This document shows positions 10,995 through 21,584 of a stretch of DNA of 23,739 bases, piece after piece. The position numbers and the translations under genes are program-made. The stretch's first letter is position 1. The number at the start of each line of letters is the position of its first letter. The notes under the pieces are model-generated. The model made no database searches. It worked only from the letters and a program-made list of their open reading frames with translations, and was not told where the DNA came from. The stretch comes from Krasilnikovozyma curviuscula (taxonomy: Eukaryota; Basidiomycota; Tremellomycetes; Cystofilobasidiales; Mrakiaceae), in contig MVAQ01000290.1 in NCBI GenBank assembly GCA_014825775.1, forward strand, positions 1 through 23,739, in the 5' to 3' direction.

Positions 10995-11811
10995 CAGAAT
11001 TTTACCTACGTTTTGCTAGCCTGGCTTTCATTGTGGGATCGTTCTACTGGCATAATGTCATGCTCTTGAGACCTGGAACGTTGGACTGACGTTGGAAAGC
11101 AGCAAGAGAAGTCGCCCTTTGAGCGGAGAGTCAGTCTAAAATGTTCGAGAAATGAGCTTCACACAGAACAGAAAATACCAAACAAGCGGTCGCAGGGAGA
11201 TGACCACATACCTATGGAACTCTGCCTCGTTGAAAAGTGGGCTCGACGTTGACCCGACGAAATCTAGTGGCTTCACCGTTCGCGAGAGCCGAGTGCGAGA
11301 AGAGGCCCCAGTGACCATCCGCATGAAGAATTCTGGAAAATATCTCACAGGGCCCAGTAACAATCTCAAGTGCGCTTGGACCCGTCTGATGAACTTCAAG
11401 CGGATCAACTCAAAAGGTATGTTAACCAAAATTAGAACGGCAGACTGCTTCGTCGACTCAATGCTTTCTCGTACGATGGCTTTCCCATTACCAAGCGAAT
11501 CTAGGAGAAGTTACTTTTCATAAACAACCATAAACCAATAAATACTCATGACAAGAGCAGAAACCATTTTCGCACATCGGATTTAGGGAGCATCAAGTGA
11601 GGTTGTTGTGGTCGTGGATAGAAATACACACAGGAAGGATAATACAGCGGGGAATCATTAGATGCAAAACAAAAAGAAACAGCAAAGAGATGGAAAAAAA
11701 AAAACCAGAGGACAAATCGAAGAGCGAAGAGTGAAGCCGTTTGAAAAAAGCAAGCGGAACTCTTGATGCGAAGACGAGCAAATTAAAAAAGAAGCACCGA
11801 AAGAACACAGA
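10995..11811. other. 817-bp gap between the zinc-cluster gene and the GIN4-type gene
   Basis: This should hold the 5' region of the transcription factor gene and the 3' UTR of the kinase gene; both are on the minus strand. The plus strand carries one unspliced 123-codon frame, listed separately at low confidence. The A-rich stretch around 11690-11800 is probably part of the kinase 3' region. No TATA box or other site was convincing. Confidence 0.4.
11152..11523 (+). CDS. Uncertain 123-codon open frame
   Basis: A continuous ATG-to-TAA frame on the plus strand encodes 123 mostly basic residues. The part encoded by about 11215-11415 looks moderately protein-like (KNSGKYLTGPSNNLKCAWT), and a GTATGT donor-like site follows at 11417, but I could not extend it into a spliced model. 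It matches no family I know. The opposite strand is also open over much of the same stretch, which lowers confidence. It may simply be an upstream or antisense transcript of the transcription factor promoter. Confidence 0.18.
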   Translation: MSFTQNRKYQTSGRREMTTYLWNSASLKSGLDVDPTKSSGFTVRESRVREEAPVTIRMKNSGKYLTGPSNNLKCAWTRLMNFKRINSKGMLTKIRTADCFVDSMLSRTMAFPLPSESRRSYFS

Positions 11812-14800
11812 TTAAACGTAGACGAAACCTCCAGAGAGCTGAGACAGAGCTGGTGATGGTAATGGAGATCTGTTGCTACTGACACTCTTCGCGCTCCTTG
11901 GAGAGTCCAGTGCCCAGTCCCTCCTTAGCAGACCGTAGACTGCTTTGAAGCTGGACACAGCACCCTTCTCTTGAACGAGAGTGACCGTGGTTAGAAATCC
12001 ACTAGGAGTAGAGCTCTGGTGAACAGTGAAGTCGACTCGGAACTTGACGGCTTTGGTGGAAGACAATATTCCAGATGGGTCGATGACTTCATCCATTTTA
12101 CACCTAAGGGCACCTGATGACTCAGCAGTGTGAGCTGAAGTAACCACCACTCCAAACGATTCCAGAAGACGGCGAGTCTCAGCTCGAGTGACGCGTCTGT
12201 CTTCACACGATTGGATGTCGTATGAGGGTGCTTTGAACGAGAAAAGGTTAGAAAACCACGATCGCTTCGAATTGTTGCCAGTTGGTGTATTGGAAGCTGA
12301 AGGCACGTTGTTAGAAACGGCGCTGGAGAGAACAAGAGGAGGCGCTGTAAACAATGGAAAAAATTAGATTCAGATTCTATAACAGAAGATGGAAAGCTTG
12401 CAACTCACGTTTCCTGCCAGAAGCGTACGACGAAGTGTTGTTCTTCTGGTAAGCCGGACGATTTGGACTCGAGCCTCGTGTAGGAGAGTTTGGAGTTTTC
12501 GACTCGCCGAAGGGTGTTCGAGTAGGAGCCGGAGGCGCGAGGAGCTGGGGTTGCGGCTGCGGTGGTGGTGGTGCAGGCCGCATCTGCTCCTGTTGCTGTG
12601 GTGGGAAGTATGAGGGAGTAACTGACCTAGCTGGGTAGTTGGTATGACCACTGGATGTAGTCGCTGTGGAGTTTCTCCAGCCGTTAGCGACGGCGCTGGA
12701 GGACTCGACAGAAGGTGGACGCAGAGACACGGGCGTCATGAGTGGAGTGAAGGAAGATGGGGTTGGTGCCCGTGAAGGATAGTGGCCGAGAGCAGTGGAG
12801 TGCATGCTAATAGCATCAGATTCATCATTCTCTGCATCTTCAAACTGATCTCCACCACTCATCTCGAAAGGCGAGCTTGGTAATATCGGGCTCGCAAAGA
12901 CGGGACTGGACGCCATGACTGGGCTGGTACCAACCATAGGTGAGGACAACTGCGGACTCATAGCCATTGTTGGACTTGAGATGGTCATTGGAGAGAGAGA
13001 TGGAAGAAGAGGGGTCGTCGCGACAGGCGGAGCGCTTGATCTGTGCGACAGGTTGGGAGATGGCATAGAGGGAGGGGCTGGTTGGTAAGTGAGAGCCGGT
13101 GTTGGTGGAGCACTCGTAGCTTTGGGCGGTGGCCTTGGTGGAGCGATGGGACCTGGGGCTGGAGCAGGAGCAGCTTGGATCTGGGCTGGAACTTTGACGA
13201 CCGGTGGGTGGCTGGACGATGATTGGGAGGCAGTGGAGGACGAGCCTTTACGACCAGTGGACGATGAGGAAGCAGCGGCAGCAGCAGCGGCCACATGCCT
13301 TCGCGACTTTCGTTCAGCTTTCTCCTCCTCATCTTCCTCATCCATGTTGAAGTTCTCCAAGTTTTTGGCTCGGTATTCTTGCAATAGATGGTAGATGGCC
13401 TTCTCCCATGTTTTTCTGACATTACAAACATTGATCGTCAGAAATGAAAATGGGTAAAAGGCGCGTAGATGGAAGAAGGTGACTCACTCTGGACTCAGCA
13501 AGCCTTTGATAATGACATCCTCACTTTCGCCGTGCCACAGTGTCTTTAAGTTGCCCATGATGTCAGGATCAATTTCGTCCACACTGTTGACTGGCCTGTC
13601 CACATCAGCAACAGATGGAGGAGAGACAAGGTCACGACCAGGGATTGGTCGAGGGGCTTGAGAAATAAAGAATGGGTGGCGGATAATGTCTTTCATCTGG
13701 AAAACACAATCAAAGTCAGTGGGAAAAGAGCATGGCTCCTTGGGAATTAGTGTACGTACTGTGATTCGGGTGTCTGGGTTTTTGTCTAACATTCTGAACA
13801 AGAGGTCGCGTGCGGAACCTCTGATTTCGTCAGGCATGTCAAATCGACCGACCTTGACTTTCTGAAGCAGGACTCTGATGTTATCATCATCGAATGGTAA
13901 TCTTCCGCAGAGCAGCGCGAAGAGGATGACACCGCAGGACCAGATATCTGACGCAGCGCCTTGGTACGCCTTGCCCTACAGGGGCGACAAGAAAAAAAAA
14001 GTACGGCGCGTCAATAACTTGACCAGTTCGGGAGCCAAGCCACAGCCACGGATGAGGCTTACTGCTACGATCTCTGGCGAAGCATAGTGAGGACTACCAC
14101 AACTTGTTTCCAGCATCTTCTCACCTGACTGCCAGGCAGCCATGCCGAAATCAGCCACTTTAATGTTTTTCTCCTTGTCCAACAAAAGGTTCTCTGGCTT
14201 CAAGTCGCGATGGCAGATGTTGAAGCGATGACAGTAGTCAACAGCATGGATGATTTGTTGGAAATAGTGCAGAGCTTCAGATGGATGAAGTCTTCCACGA
14301 GACACCAAGTAGTCGAAAAGTTCACCGCCTGGCACGTACTCCATGATAAGATACCTGAACAGAACACTATGTCAATGACTCAGGTTGAAAGCCACATTGA
14401 CTGACATCTACTCACAGTTCACCAGAGGTTTCCCAGACGTCATACAAGTTCATGACATTTGGATGATCAATCAACTTCATGATGACAATTTCCCTCTCTA
14501 TTCCAAGCAGAACCTTCTCAGAACGCGCGCCAGCTTCTGAGATTGACATCCTAGAAGAGATGATGGCATGTTTGGGGACAATCTTGATTGCTGCATATTG
14601 GCCGGTAACTGAGTGTTTGGCGATTTTGACCCGTCCTAGAAAAGAGTGACAAAAACGGGGCATCCAATCAGCAAACACTCCGTGCAGCCTCACAGACATC
14701 AGAGAGGAGCAAGATGCATCTATTTCCATTGCAGTTCCACCCAGTGACTCCCAGCAAAAACTTTTTTTTTACCTCCCTCTCGCTGCTCTCTCCTGCGACG

Positions 14801-15072
14801 TTACAAATAGAAGAGGGTTACTAACCTGAGCTTCCTTTTCCAATTGTCCTTCCTATCCTCCAAGCCCCGATCATCTTAGCATCTTCCTTCCCACTCGAGC
14901 TACCTGCTTTCTTGAGAGAGCGACTGTTGCCAGAGGAGGAGCCCGAGGCGTGCGGCGCTGAAGGGGCTGGTCGCTGGTGGTGGTGGTTGTGTGTCCTAGG
15001 TCTGTGACCTGCAGGAGGAGGAGGTGCTGGCCTGATTGGTGAGTTGATTGATCCACCTGCTGTTGAAGGCAT
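11812..15072 (-). CDS. GIN4: Gin4/Nim1-type serine/threonine kinase with KA1-like domain
   Basis: CAMK-family bud-neck kinase of the Gin4/Hsl1/Kcc4 group, which organises septins and links morphogenesis to mitotic entry. Seven exons: 15072-14826, 14635-14416, 14354-14063, 13975-13760, 13696-13488, 13415-12409 and 12344-11812, giving 907 aa. Residues 1-65 are Pro/Ser/His-rich. The kinase domain spans about 70-345: glycine loop GKGSSG at 78-83, catalytic Lys100, HRD at 204-206, DFG at 224-226, and T-loop Thr239 in the [12 protein letters not shown] context typical of kinases switched on by Elm1/LKB1-type upstream kinases. After it comes the Gin4-type extension ([22 protein letters not shown]), an acidic patch, an Ala/Ser run, then a Ser/Pro-rich tail. 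The last ~130 residues (from WFSNLFSFK) match the KA1-like membrane/septin-binding module. All catalytic residues are present. Family membership is firm; the choice of GIN4 over HSL1 or KCC4 is by convention. Confidence 0.92.
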
Positions 15073-16355
15073 GGCTGGCGAAGCGTCTGACTAGGTCGAC
15101 TGGAGGGAAGGGGCTGAAAAGCGAGATGCGAGGGGATGAGACCACCCTTGGCTGACTTTGAAACTTGACCAAGCTGAATAAACGAGAGACTGAGCTAGAT
15201 GTAGATGAGATACTGATGCTGGCCAAGATGCACTGGTAGATGTTGAAGTTGAACCTAGCAAGTGGTTGGCTGAGGGAGGAAGACAGAGAGGCCAGGCGCC
15301 GCGATGTTGATTTTCCTCCTTCCCAATTGGGAAAGTAACAGAAAAACAACCGTGAGGAAAATCATGGCGCGTTTCCGCTGAGACACCACGTCGTGTGCTT
15401 TTTCGTCCGCCTCGTCATAGCGCAAATTTCTAGGGTGTGGGTGACGATCAGAGCTGATGTCACTTTCTCTCCTACAGCAACAGCTACCCAGCAAGAGCTC
15501 TACCAAGTTGAAAGGGCGAGGATCCACCTGCAGCACAAAAACAAAAAAAAATCGCAGCTTGAGAAAACCGCCACCCAAAAGAAATCCGCGCGAAAGAGTA
15601 AACAAATGCTGCCTAACTTTGTTCTTGTTGTGATTACAATCAATCGGAACCTTCTTTGGGCTCCAAAGACCCACCAGCTTGGAAGGACTTAGGACGGTAT
15701 ATCCCCAAAGAAATAATGATCGGGAAAATTATTGATTCCACCAGTAGTCTAAAAAAACAACAGAGGTCTAGGCAGGCCGACTCACGTCGACCCAAGCAAA
15801 GTGAGGGCCCTTCTTTTACTATGCCTTTCCACTCATGCTGTCACTCAAGTACTGTGGGAAGGAACAACCTCCCTGCCCGAGTCGAGAACATAGAAAGAAC
15901 GTTTCCTTCAAAATACAGAGCATGGTCTGAGCACGATCCCATAAATGGGAAATTCAAGAGGGATAGGATGATCTGAATGAACTGAATGACTCTGCCCTCG
16001 AGCAAACTATTCACCTCCAGAGTTGAGTGCGGTACTCGCGCTTTGAACGCTGAGATGACAGACCCGCTGAGGATTGGTTGAGGAGGGGTTGGTTTAGTGA
16101 CCAGTCCCCCCATTGAAGTATTGAGCAGACCGACTCCATTGACTTTTGAGTCTAGGAAGAGTAAGAGGAGTGAGGGATGAGAGAGAGAAAGAGAAAAACT
16201 CTGCGTCCCCTGTCCCACGCAAAACTCAGATCGATGACAAGCGGCTTGAGCGTCGTCGTGACTTGCTGCGTGAGTGAAAAGAGAAAAAGTAAAGCTACAA
16301 TGGATATGACACATACAGAGATACAAAAAAACAAACACAAAATACCCAGTAGCTT
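15073..16355. other. 1.28-kb intergenic region upstream of the GIN4-type gene
   Basis: It must contain the promoter and 5' UTR of the kinase gene and the 3' end of the glycosyltransferase-like gene. I tested the longer open frames on both strands (for example 15841-16338 minus and 15656-15976 plus). They are low-complexity or hydrophobic by chance, lack splice-linked continuation, and overlap one another. A purine-rich run on the plus strand at about 16157-16198 (pyrimidine-rich on the minus strand) is the only compositional feature. No TATA box is convincing. Confidence 0.45.
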
Positions 16356-18585
16356 TCAGTACTCTCTACCGATCTTGACCTTCCAAACGATCTCCTTCTT
16401 CCCTGCGTTCGCAAGAGCAGCCTTGTTTTGCTTCGCCAGCCGCGCTGCTTCCGTCATGGGACACAGCAGCACTTGAGCGTCAAAGCGAGGACTCTGCTTT
16501 GATCCCAAAGATACGCATGGAGCTTCTTCGTCGCCAGCGACGATGGTGTTGCGGATCATTTCGCTGTGCCTCTCCCATCCCCTTTCCTCTATCTCAGTCA
16601 CACCACCAGATACCACCTCACCCCAGAAATCCAGCACGGCCAGACCTCTGAAGTCTGGCAGCTTTCCGTTTGGAAGGCCCATCTCCAGCAGTGACGAACC
16701 ATCCGGCACCAATGGCACAGTGAACAGATCTTTCTTCTCCCGAAGCTTCTCAGGATCATCTAACTTCTTGACATGACTTCCAAGCTCCAGATGGTTGGTT
16801 GACAGACTCAGCCACCCATTATAATTGGGATACAACATCGAGTAGCCCCTGAGGTAGTTGAGTTCGATAAAAAACTTCTTCCATGACTTGTTCCATTTGT
16901 TGGATCGTACGCCGGGGATGATAGTCGTTGACTTCTGTAGAGCGACAGGGACAGAGTGACGAACGTTGAGATACTGGTGAAATTCAGCCCATTGTTCGGG
17001 GAAGTACAGACCGCCCCACGAGACAGGGATTTGAGAAAGGTACGGAGCAGTTGAGTTGAGAGTGGCTCGAGCGTCGAACGGTCGGCGGCCTTCTGGACGC
17101 AGTTCCGTCTGGTAGACATCACGTTAGTGAGTAATGAGAAAATATGGAATAAAGAAGATACGAATACACTTACCGCTTTCTGTTGGTACAAACTGATCCC
17201 GAACATCCTCTTCCCAACATCCCTTTCCATCGCACTTCCATACCTGTACTTCAAAACCGTCCATTTTAACCACGCATAAAACATCGGGCTGACCTCGACG
17301 TCATCTTCCAAGATGACGCCATAGTTGTGTTCATCCGAAGGGTACCAGCTCTCGATGATGGCCTTCATCAAACCCGCTTGTGACACGACGCGATGTCGAG
17401 ATGTGAGCATACCGTACGGCCACTTGAGGGTCGATACGATGGAATGGGTGAGAGGAGTAGAGGTGGATTCAAGGGATACTGAAAGATGGACTGGGTCACC
17501 GAGGTAGTGGGAGTTCTGTAGGGATGAGAGGAGACGCGAGAAGGAAGCTGGGCGATCGTTGGTGATGACTGACAGATCTATTCTGGGTGTGTTCCAGTCT
17601 ATTGAAAACAATTAACTTTAACTTCTTTTTGTTTTTGCGAGACAGAAAGATATCACCCGTCACGATACTCACGAGACAAACTTGTGATTCCCAGAGTCCC
17701 AACCCAATCCCACACATTTTCCTCCCCATCTCCAATTTTGGGAAGGTTGATTATGCCTCGTCCGCCTTTCCTTCCAGTCTCATCTTCATTTTCGCTAATA
17801 AAAGCTGTCTGGAGACCGTGACCAAGCATCATAACATCCGCTTCGTCCAGCCAATCTTCACTTGCGCCTAGAGCATCGTAATATTCCTCGACACCACCAA
17901 AGACGGAATAATTGATTGTGCATTGTTCATTCTCCCAGGCTAGGCGACGATTACCATCGTAGGATTCTAACGATGGTGCTGCATGGACGACTGCAACCGA
18001 GAGCGAGTGACCGTAATCTTTCAATCCACAGACCACCTTTTCCAATTCCCTCAGCTGATGGGATGCTGATAGAAGAAGATGGATTACGCCGATGTCTCTT
18101 GAATCCTCCTCCGCTGTCCCCGTCGGTAATTGAAAGTTAAGGGCTGGATTGGTCTCATTGTTGGTAACCGAGACTTCCTCCATTACGAGATACCTTTCTC
18201 TTTCTTCAGGTCGTTCATTCCAATTCCTTTCGAATACCGCTCGATCAACCGTGTTGTCAAAGAGGCCGAACGGCGCAACGAGCAACCTATTCAATTGCAC
18301 CGGGGGCGAGACGAATCCATCTCTGACCATGATGGTGAGAACCAAACCACCAAACACCACTGCAGCAATTATATTGCTGATGAGATTGAGCCGTTTCCGA
18401 TAGAGGGGAGTGAGGCAATGATATGGTTTGGTGCGCGACTGCATGGGTGGTGGGAAGAGGAAGTTGGTTTCGTACTTGACTGTGGGAGAAGGCAGATGGG
18501 TGTAGTTAGGTTCTTCTGCGATGGGGGTAAGAATGAGGGTGGGATAGGGTGGTGGTGGATTATGTCGTCGGTGGTAAGAGTCCAT
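16356..18585 (-). CDS. Type II membrane glycosyltransferase-like protein
   Basis: Predicted Golgi/ER type II membrane protein, 696 aa. Three exons: 18585-17673, 17598-17174 and 17108-16356, with introns of 74 and 65 nt. The cytosolic N-terminus is Pro/Tyr-rich. One membrane segment spans about residues 66-87 (SNIIAAVVFGGLVLTIMV) after a basic stop-transfer side (YRKR). A lumenal stem domain follows. From about 312 the sequence resembles nucleotide-sugar-dependent glycosyltransferases: LSVITNDRPASFSRLLSSL is a GT2/GT-A-like opening, and ILEDDVEVSP holds an acidic E402-D403-D404 triad fitting a metal-binding DxD. SWGGLYFPEQWAEF and a C-terminal helical region follow. The start at 18585 is chosen because the frame upstream to 18666 overlaps a likely 5' UTR intron. 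Sugar donor and acceptor are unknown; cell-wall or capsule glycan or protein glycosylation would fit. The membrane topology is solid, the enzyme class probable. Confidence 0.7.
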
Positions 18586-19847
18586 TTTTGTGTTATGACT
18601 GCGCAAGACGAAGCCATGATCAGTTCCGTTTAAGTGAAGACTGACAACTAATACAACGTTACTCACAAGACTAAGAACAATGAGAGCAGTACCAAAATGC
18701 TTGGTGAACAGTAAACGATCTCAAGGTTTCGCTGGGCCCTACCCTGACGCGCAGAATCTTGAAGTCACAGTCGCCTTCACCGACTGGTCACTGAGTCAGG
18801 TAACCTCCAGCCAGAGCTCTGTCCAAATTTTTTTCAATGCCAAAGAAGAAGTGGTCAGAGATATACTCTCACCGACCTCAGAACGAAATTCTTCTCATTC
18901 ACACCGAAAGGGAAGAAGCGCAGCATTGAGAAACCACGCACAGTACACACCGCAAATAGTGCAAGATTACAGTTTGGTACCCACCACCGACTCAAAATGG
19001 CAGATTCCTTTCGTTCTTTTCTATGAGAAGAAAGGTAAGAGATGAGAACATGGTCGAAACTGGATATGGGTGGGTTGCTCATTCGTCGACAAGCGTTGTT
19101 GACAATTCTGACGCCTTAAGGCTGAGGTCAAACTCAATTCGTACAACTGTAACCACTGAAAAGACGTTCTTACATCAGACTACTAATGTACAGTTCGATT
19201 TCAATGAAGGACTCTCTACCTGAGTGCCTCCGTCTCTTCAAAATAATTTCCGTCCGTTCAATTAGCATACTACTAGCAATGCAATTATAAGATTCAAGGT
19301 CTTGAAACCCCACATATGCAGAGACTCCATAGAGAGATGATATGGAAACTGAGAGTTACATTGAGGTTTCCTGATGCAGAATCGCTGGAAAAGAACACTT
19401 TGAACCCCTGGGACTGAAAAGGAATACATAACTAGAAATCATGTTGGTTTCTTGTGATTAACATTTTTGACACTTTGTTGCAGGAGAAACTGAGACCAAT
19501 CTAGTGATAGATATAGATGAAAATGGATCGGGGCAGATCTGTTGAGGCGCCATCAGTGGGAACAACATCAGTCAGAATTAAATCTCAAGATGATGTGATA
19601 GTGGATCTGCTGTGATATCTAACAGGGGGGCTTGTATCTAGTAGAGGATTGCGAATAAAAAGTAAGTAGTATTACTGTGGCTATATCGAAGGCAGCCATT
19701 TGCGGCAAATAACAGAATCCTTGCCAGGAACAGTCTTTCAGTTAGGTTCAGCCAACTCCATCATTCCCTGAGTGAGATTAACTACATCTCCACCAAATTC
19801 CTGAACTTGTATCTACCAGGTGGAAATCAAGCAGTAACAAGGAAAAG
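18586..19847. other. 1.26-kb divergent intergenic region
   Basis: The glycosyltransferase-like gene (minus) and SHR3 (plus) are transcribed away from each other here. A donor-like GTGAGT on the minus strand at 18664-18659 and an AG near 18600 fit a small 5' UTR intron of the glycosyltransferase gene. The plus-strand frame at 18680-19045 has no recognisable protein character. An 18-base perfect match to the small gene at 1374-1391 lies at 19319-19336. Nothing else can be supported between about 19050 and 19847. Confidence 0.45.
19319..19336 (+). repeat. 18-bp perfect copy of a sequence at 1374-1391
   Basis: The 18 bases CAGAGACTCCATAGAGAG occur here and at 1374-1391, where they span the acceptor and start of an exon in the small gene. 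The match does not extend on either side. It could be chance, a short relic or a shared motif. Confidence 0.4.
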
Positions 19848-21059
19848 ATGCCAGCAACCTCACCACTCCTCACCGCAACGATCCTTTCCGGAGCGACTTT
19901 CCTTCTGGGAGTCATCTTGGTCAACCAGATCGTTGACTACAACCTGTTGTATGCTACTGTTGTACCTGAGGGATCTGTCGAGAGGGCTTGGGACTACTGT
20001 GAGTAGTTCTGCTGTTTCGTGAACATGTACCGGGGAGTCGCTTTTTTGCTGCGATGAACTTTGGGCTGGGAACGACTCCTGTCTGTGTAATCGACTCGTC
20101 CCTAAATGGGAGGGGATCTGGTGCGGATTGGTACTCTATGTGAAGTCGTGGTAAAACTGTCCTGTCCTATATTGGCAATTACTCTTTACAGTGAAAAGGG
20201 ACTGATGTTTCTCAGAAGATGCTCAACCTTCCCGCCCCAGCTCCCTGGCTACTTCTTCTCAACACTCGAAGCAGTAACTAATATCATTTCTCCTTATTTC
20301 ATTTCATCTCTCCTTTCCCTCCCAATCTTCAGACAAGATCTGGTTCGACGCTCCCGCAGGAATTAAAGCCGTCCTCCACGCCAGCGCAATTATCCCTATC
20401 ATCGCCGTTGTCTTCAAGCTCAACACTTGGACTGAAAGTGCTATCTTCTTTGACGGTTGTTCCTTGGGTGAGTCTCTCTTCTCCTCTCTATCCTGCGCTA
20501 GTTTCCGCATCTCCAGTTTTGGGGCTCGATTCTAACCCTATCATGCTTGCATTGTGGCTGGTGTCAATAGTTTTGGAAGTTGCTACCGTTGTCTTGTATC
20601 TCTCTGTGACAATTCCATCGGCCCGAATCTTTCGTTCGTCTTCCTCCCTCAACTTGCTTTCCAATCTTCTAACTTTCTTCTAACACATGCTGTCCTTCTT
20701 TTGATGTAGTTCCATACGTCGCACCAAAAGAAGGTTCCTGGCAATTCCTCCCTCAAAGTCCTCCAGAACCAGACGCTGTGCCCGCAACTTACCTGGAGAA
20801 GGAAGACGCCGTCAAGGTGCTAGGTGCCGCGAACGCCCTGATTGCCCTGGTATGTCCTTTCTTACAGGATTTATTTTCAGCAGCGCAGCTTGACTGACTA
20901 TCCTTTGGAAACCGCGGATAGTGCTTGATTGGTGTTGTCATCATGCAAGCTGGACAAGAATACGCGAGGAGGACAGAAGAGGCTGAACAGAAGGTTCTTG
21001 ACGCTGCTTACGAGGCCAAGAACGCCGCTGTTGCTGCTGAAACCAAGAAGGACATCTAG
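19848..21059 (+). CDS. SHR3: Shr3-family ER packaging chaperone for amino-acid permeases
   Basis: Shr3 is an ER membrane chaperone that helps amino-acid permeases fold and load into COPII vesicles. Five exons: 19848-19998, 20333-20467, 20571-20633, 20710-20849 and 20922-21059 give 208 aa, almost the length of the yeast protein (about 210). Four membrane segments are visible at about residues 7-27 (with FLLGVILVNQIVDYNLL), 58-78, 95-112 and 154-172. After segment 3 comes the lumenal/cytosolic stretch LPYVAPKEGSW. The C-terminus from about 173 is a charged Glu/Lys/Ala-rich tail, as expected for the COPII-interacting end. The ATG is preceded by an A-rich context (GGAAAAG). The first intron is 334 nt, four to five times the size of its neighbours. 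Divergent from the glycosyltransferase-like gene; the methyltransferase follows 525 bp downstream on the same strand. Confidence 0.85.
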
Positions 21060-21584
21060 AGTTAGCGAGGTCTATGGGAGGTTTATTGGACAGGTGATTG
21101 CCCTGTTGGACGATTACTCGCTCTGATAATCGGAGATAGTGTTTGTGGCAGAAGGTAAATTTCCGAGGTTCTCGAAGCCAAAGAGCTCACAGGGTAGTGG
21201 AAGGTTTTAAATTGGATCCAAATGAATCTGAAGATGTACGACCTTAAAATGTGCACCATTTGCAAATACCAGACGGCGAGCCAGCTTTGCGCTGCAATAC
21301 TCTTTTCGTTGTTCCGTTCCACCTGTCCAACCGAAACACAAGTAGTACACTGGAATAGGAGAAAAATTCTTAGCCCACCGACGGCAAATGGCGGAACGCC
21401 AATTGTAAACAGTGACCTGCAAAATCGGACGAAGGCCATTCGGTTCTTCTCGGTGACAGAGAACGCGTGGCGCTCCCTCGGTACGACCAGGCCCAAAATA
21501 TAAAGCAAGCTTGCTAACTCGTAACAAACTTGTTCCCCTTCCTAAGCCTTTTCTAGCCCATCTCGAATAACAGAGCTATCAGTA
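21060..21584. promoter_or_regulatory. Intergenic region between SHR3 and the methyltransferase
   Basis: Both flanking genes are on the plus strand. The left part is the SHR3 3' region. A TATA box at 21499-21505 sits 79 nt before the methyltransferase ATG. The overlapping open frames at 21083-21527 on both strands show no domain or splice-linked continuation. Nothing else is seen. Confidence 0.45.
21499..21505 (+). promoter_or_regulatory. TATA box for the methyltransferase gene
   Basis: The sequence TATAAAG lies 79 nt before the ATG at 21585, about the same spacing as the TATA boxes of the dioxygenase and small genes in this window. Confidence 0.5.

Noticed and set aside
13089..13394. 101-codon plus-strand frame antisense to the GIN4-type gene
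   Set aside because: It is the reverse complement of a Pro/Ala/Ser-rich coding region; its Gly/Ala-rich composition is the expected shadow.
15841..16338. 165-codon minus-strand frame between the kinase and glycosyltransferase genes
   Set aside because: It is rich in Ser, Leu and Phe from a pyrimidine-rich strand, matches nothing known, has no splice-linked continuation, and overlaps plus-strand frames of equal quality.
18680..19045. 121-codon plus-strand frame in the divergent region
   Set aside because: There is no domain and no upstream promoter signal, and it starts inside the probable 5' UTR of the glycosyltransferase-like gene.
20045..20205. Box C/D snoRNA in the SHR3 first intron
   Set aside because: The C-like and D-like motifs are about 150 nt apart, with no terminal stem or paired C'/D' boxes.
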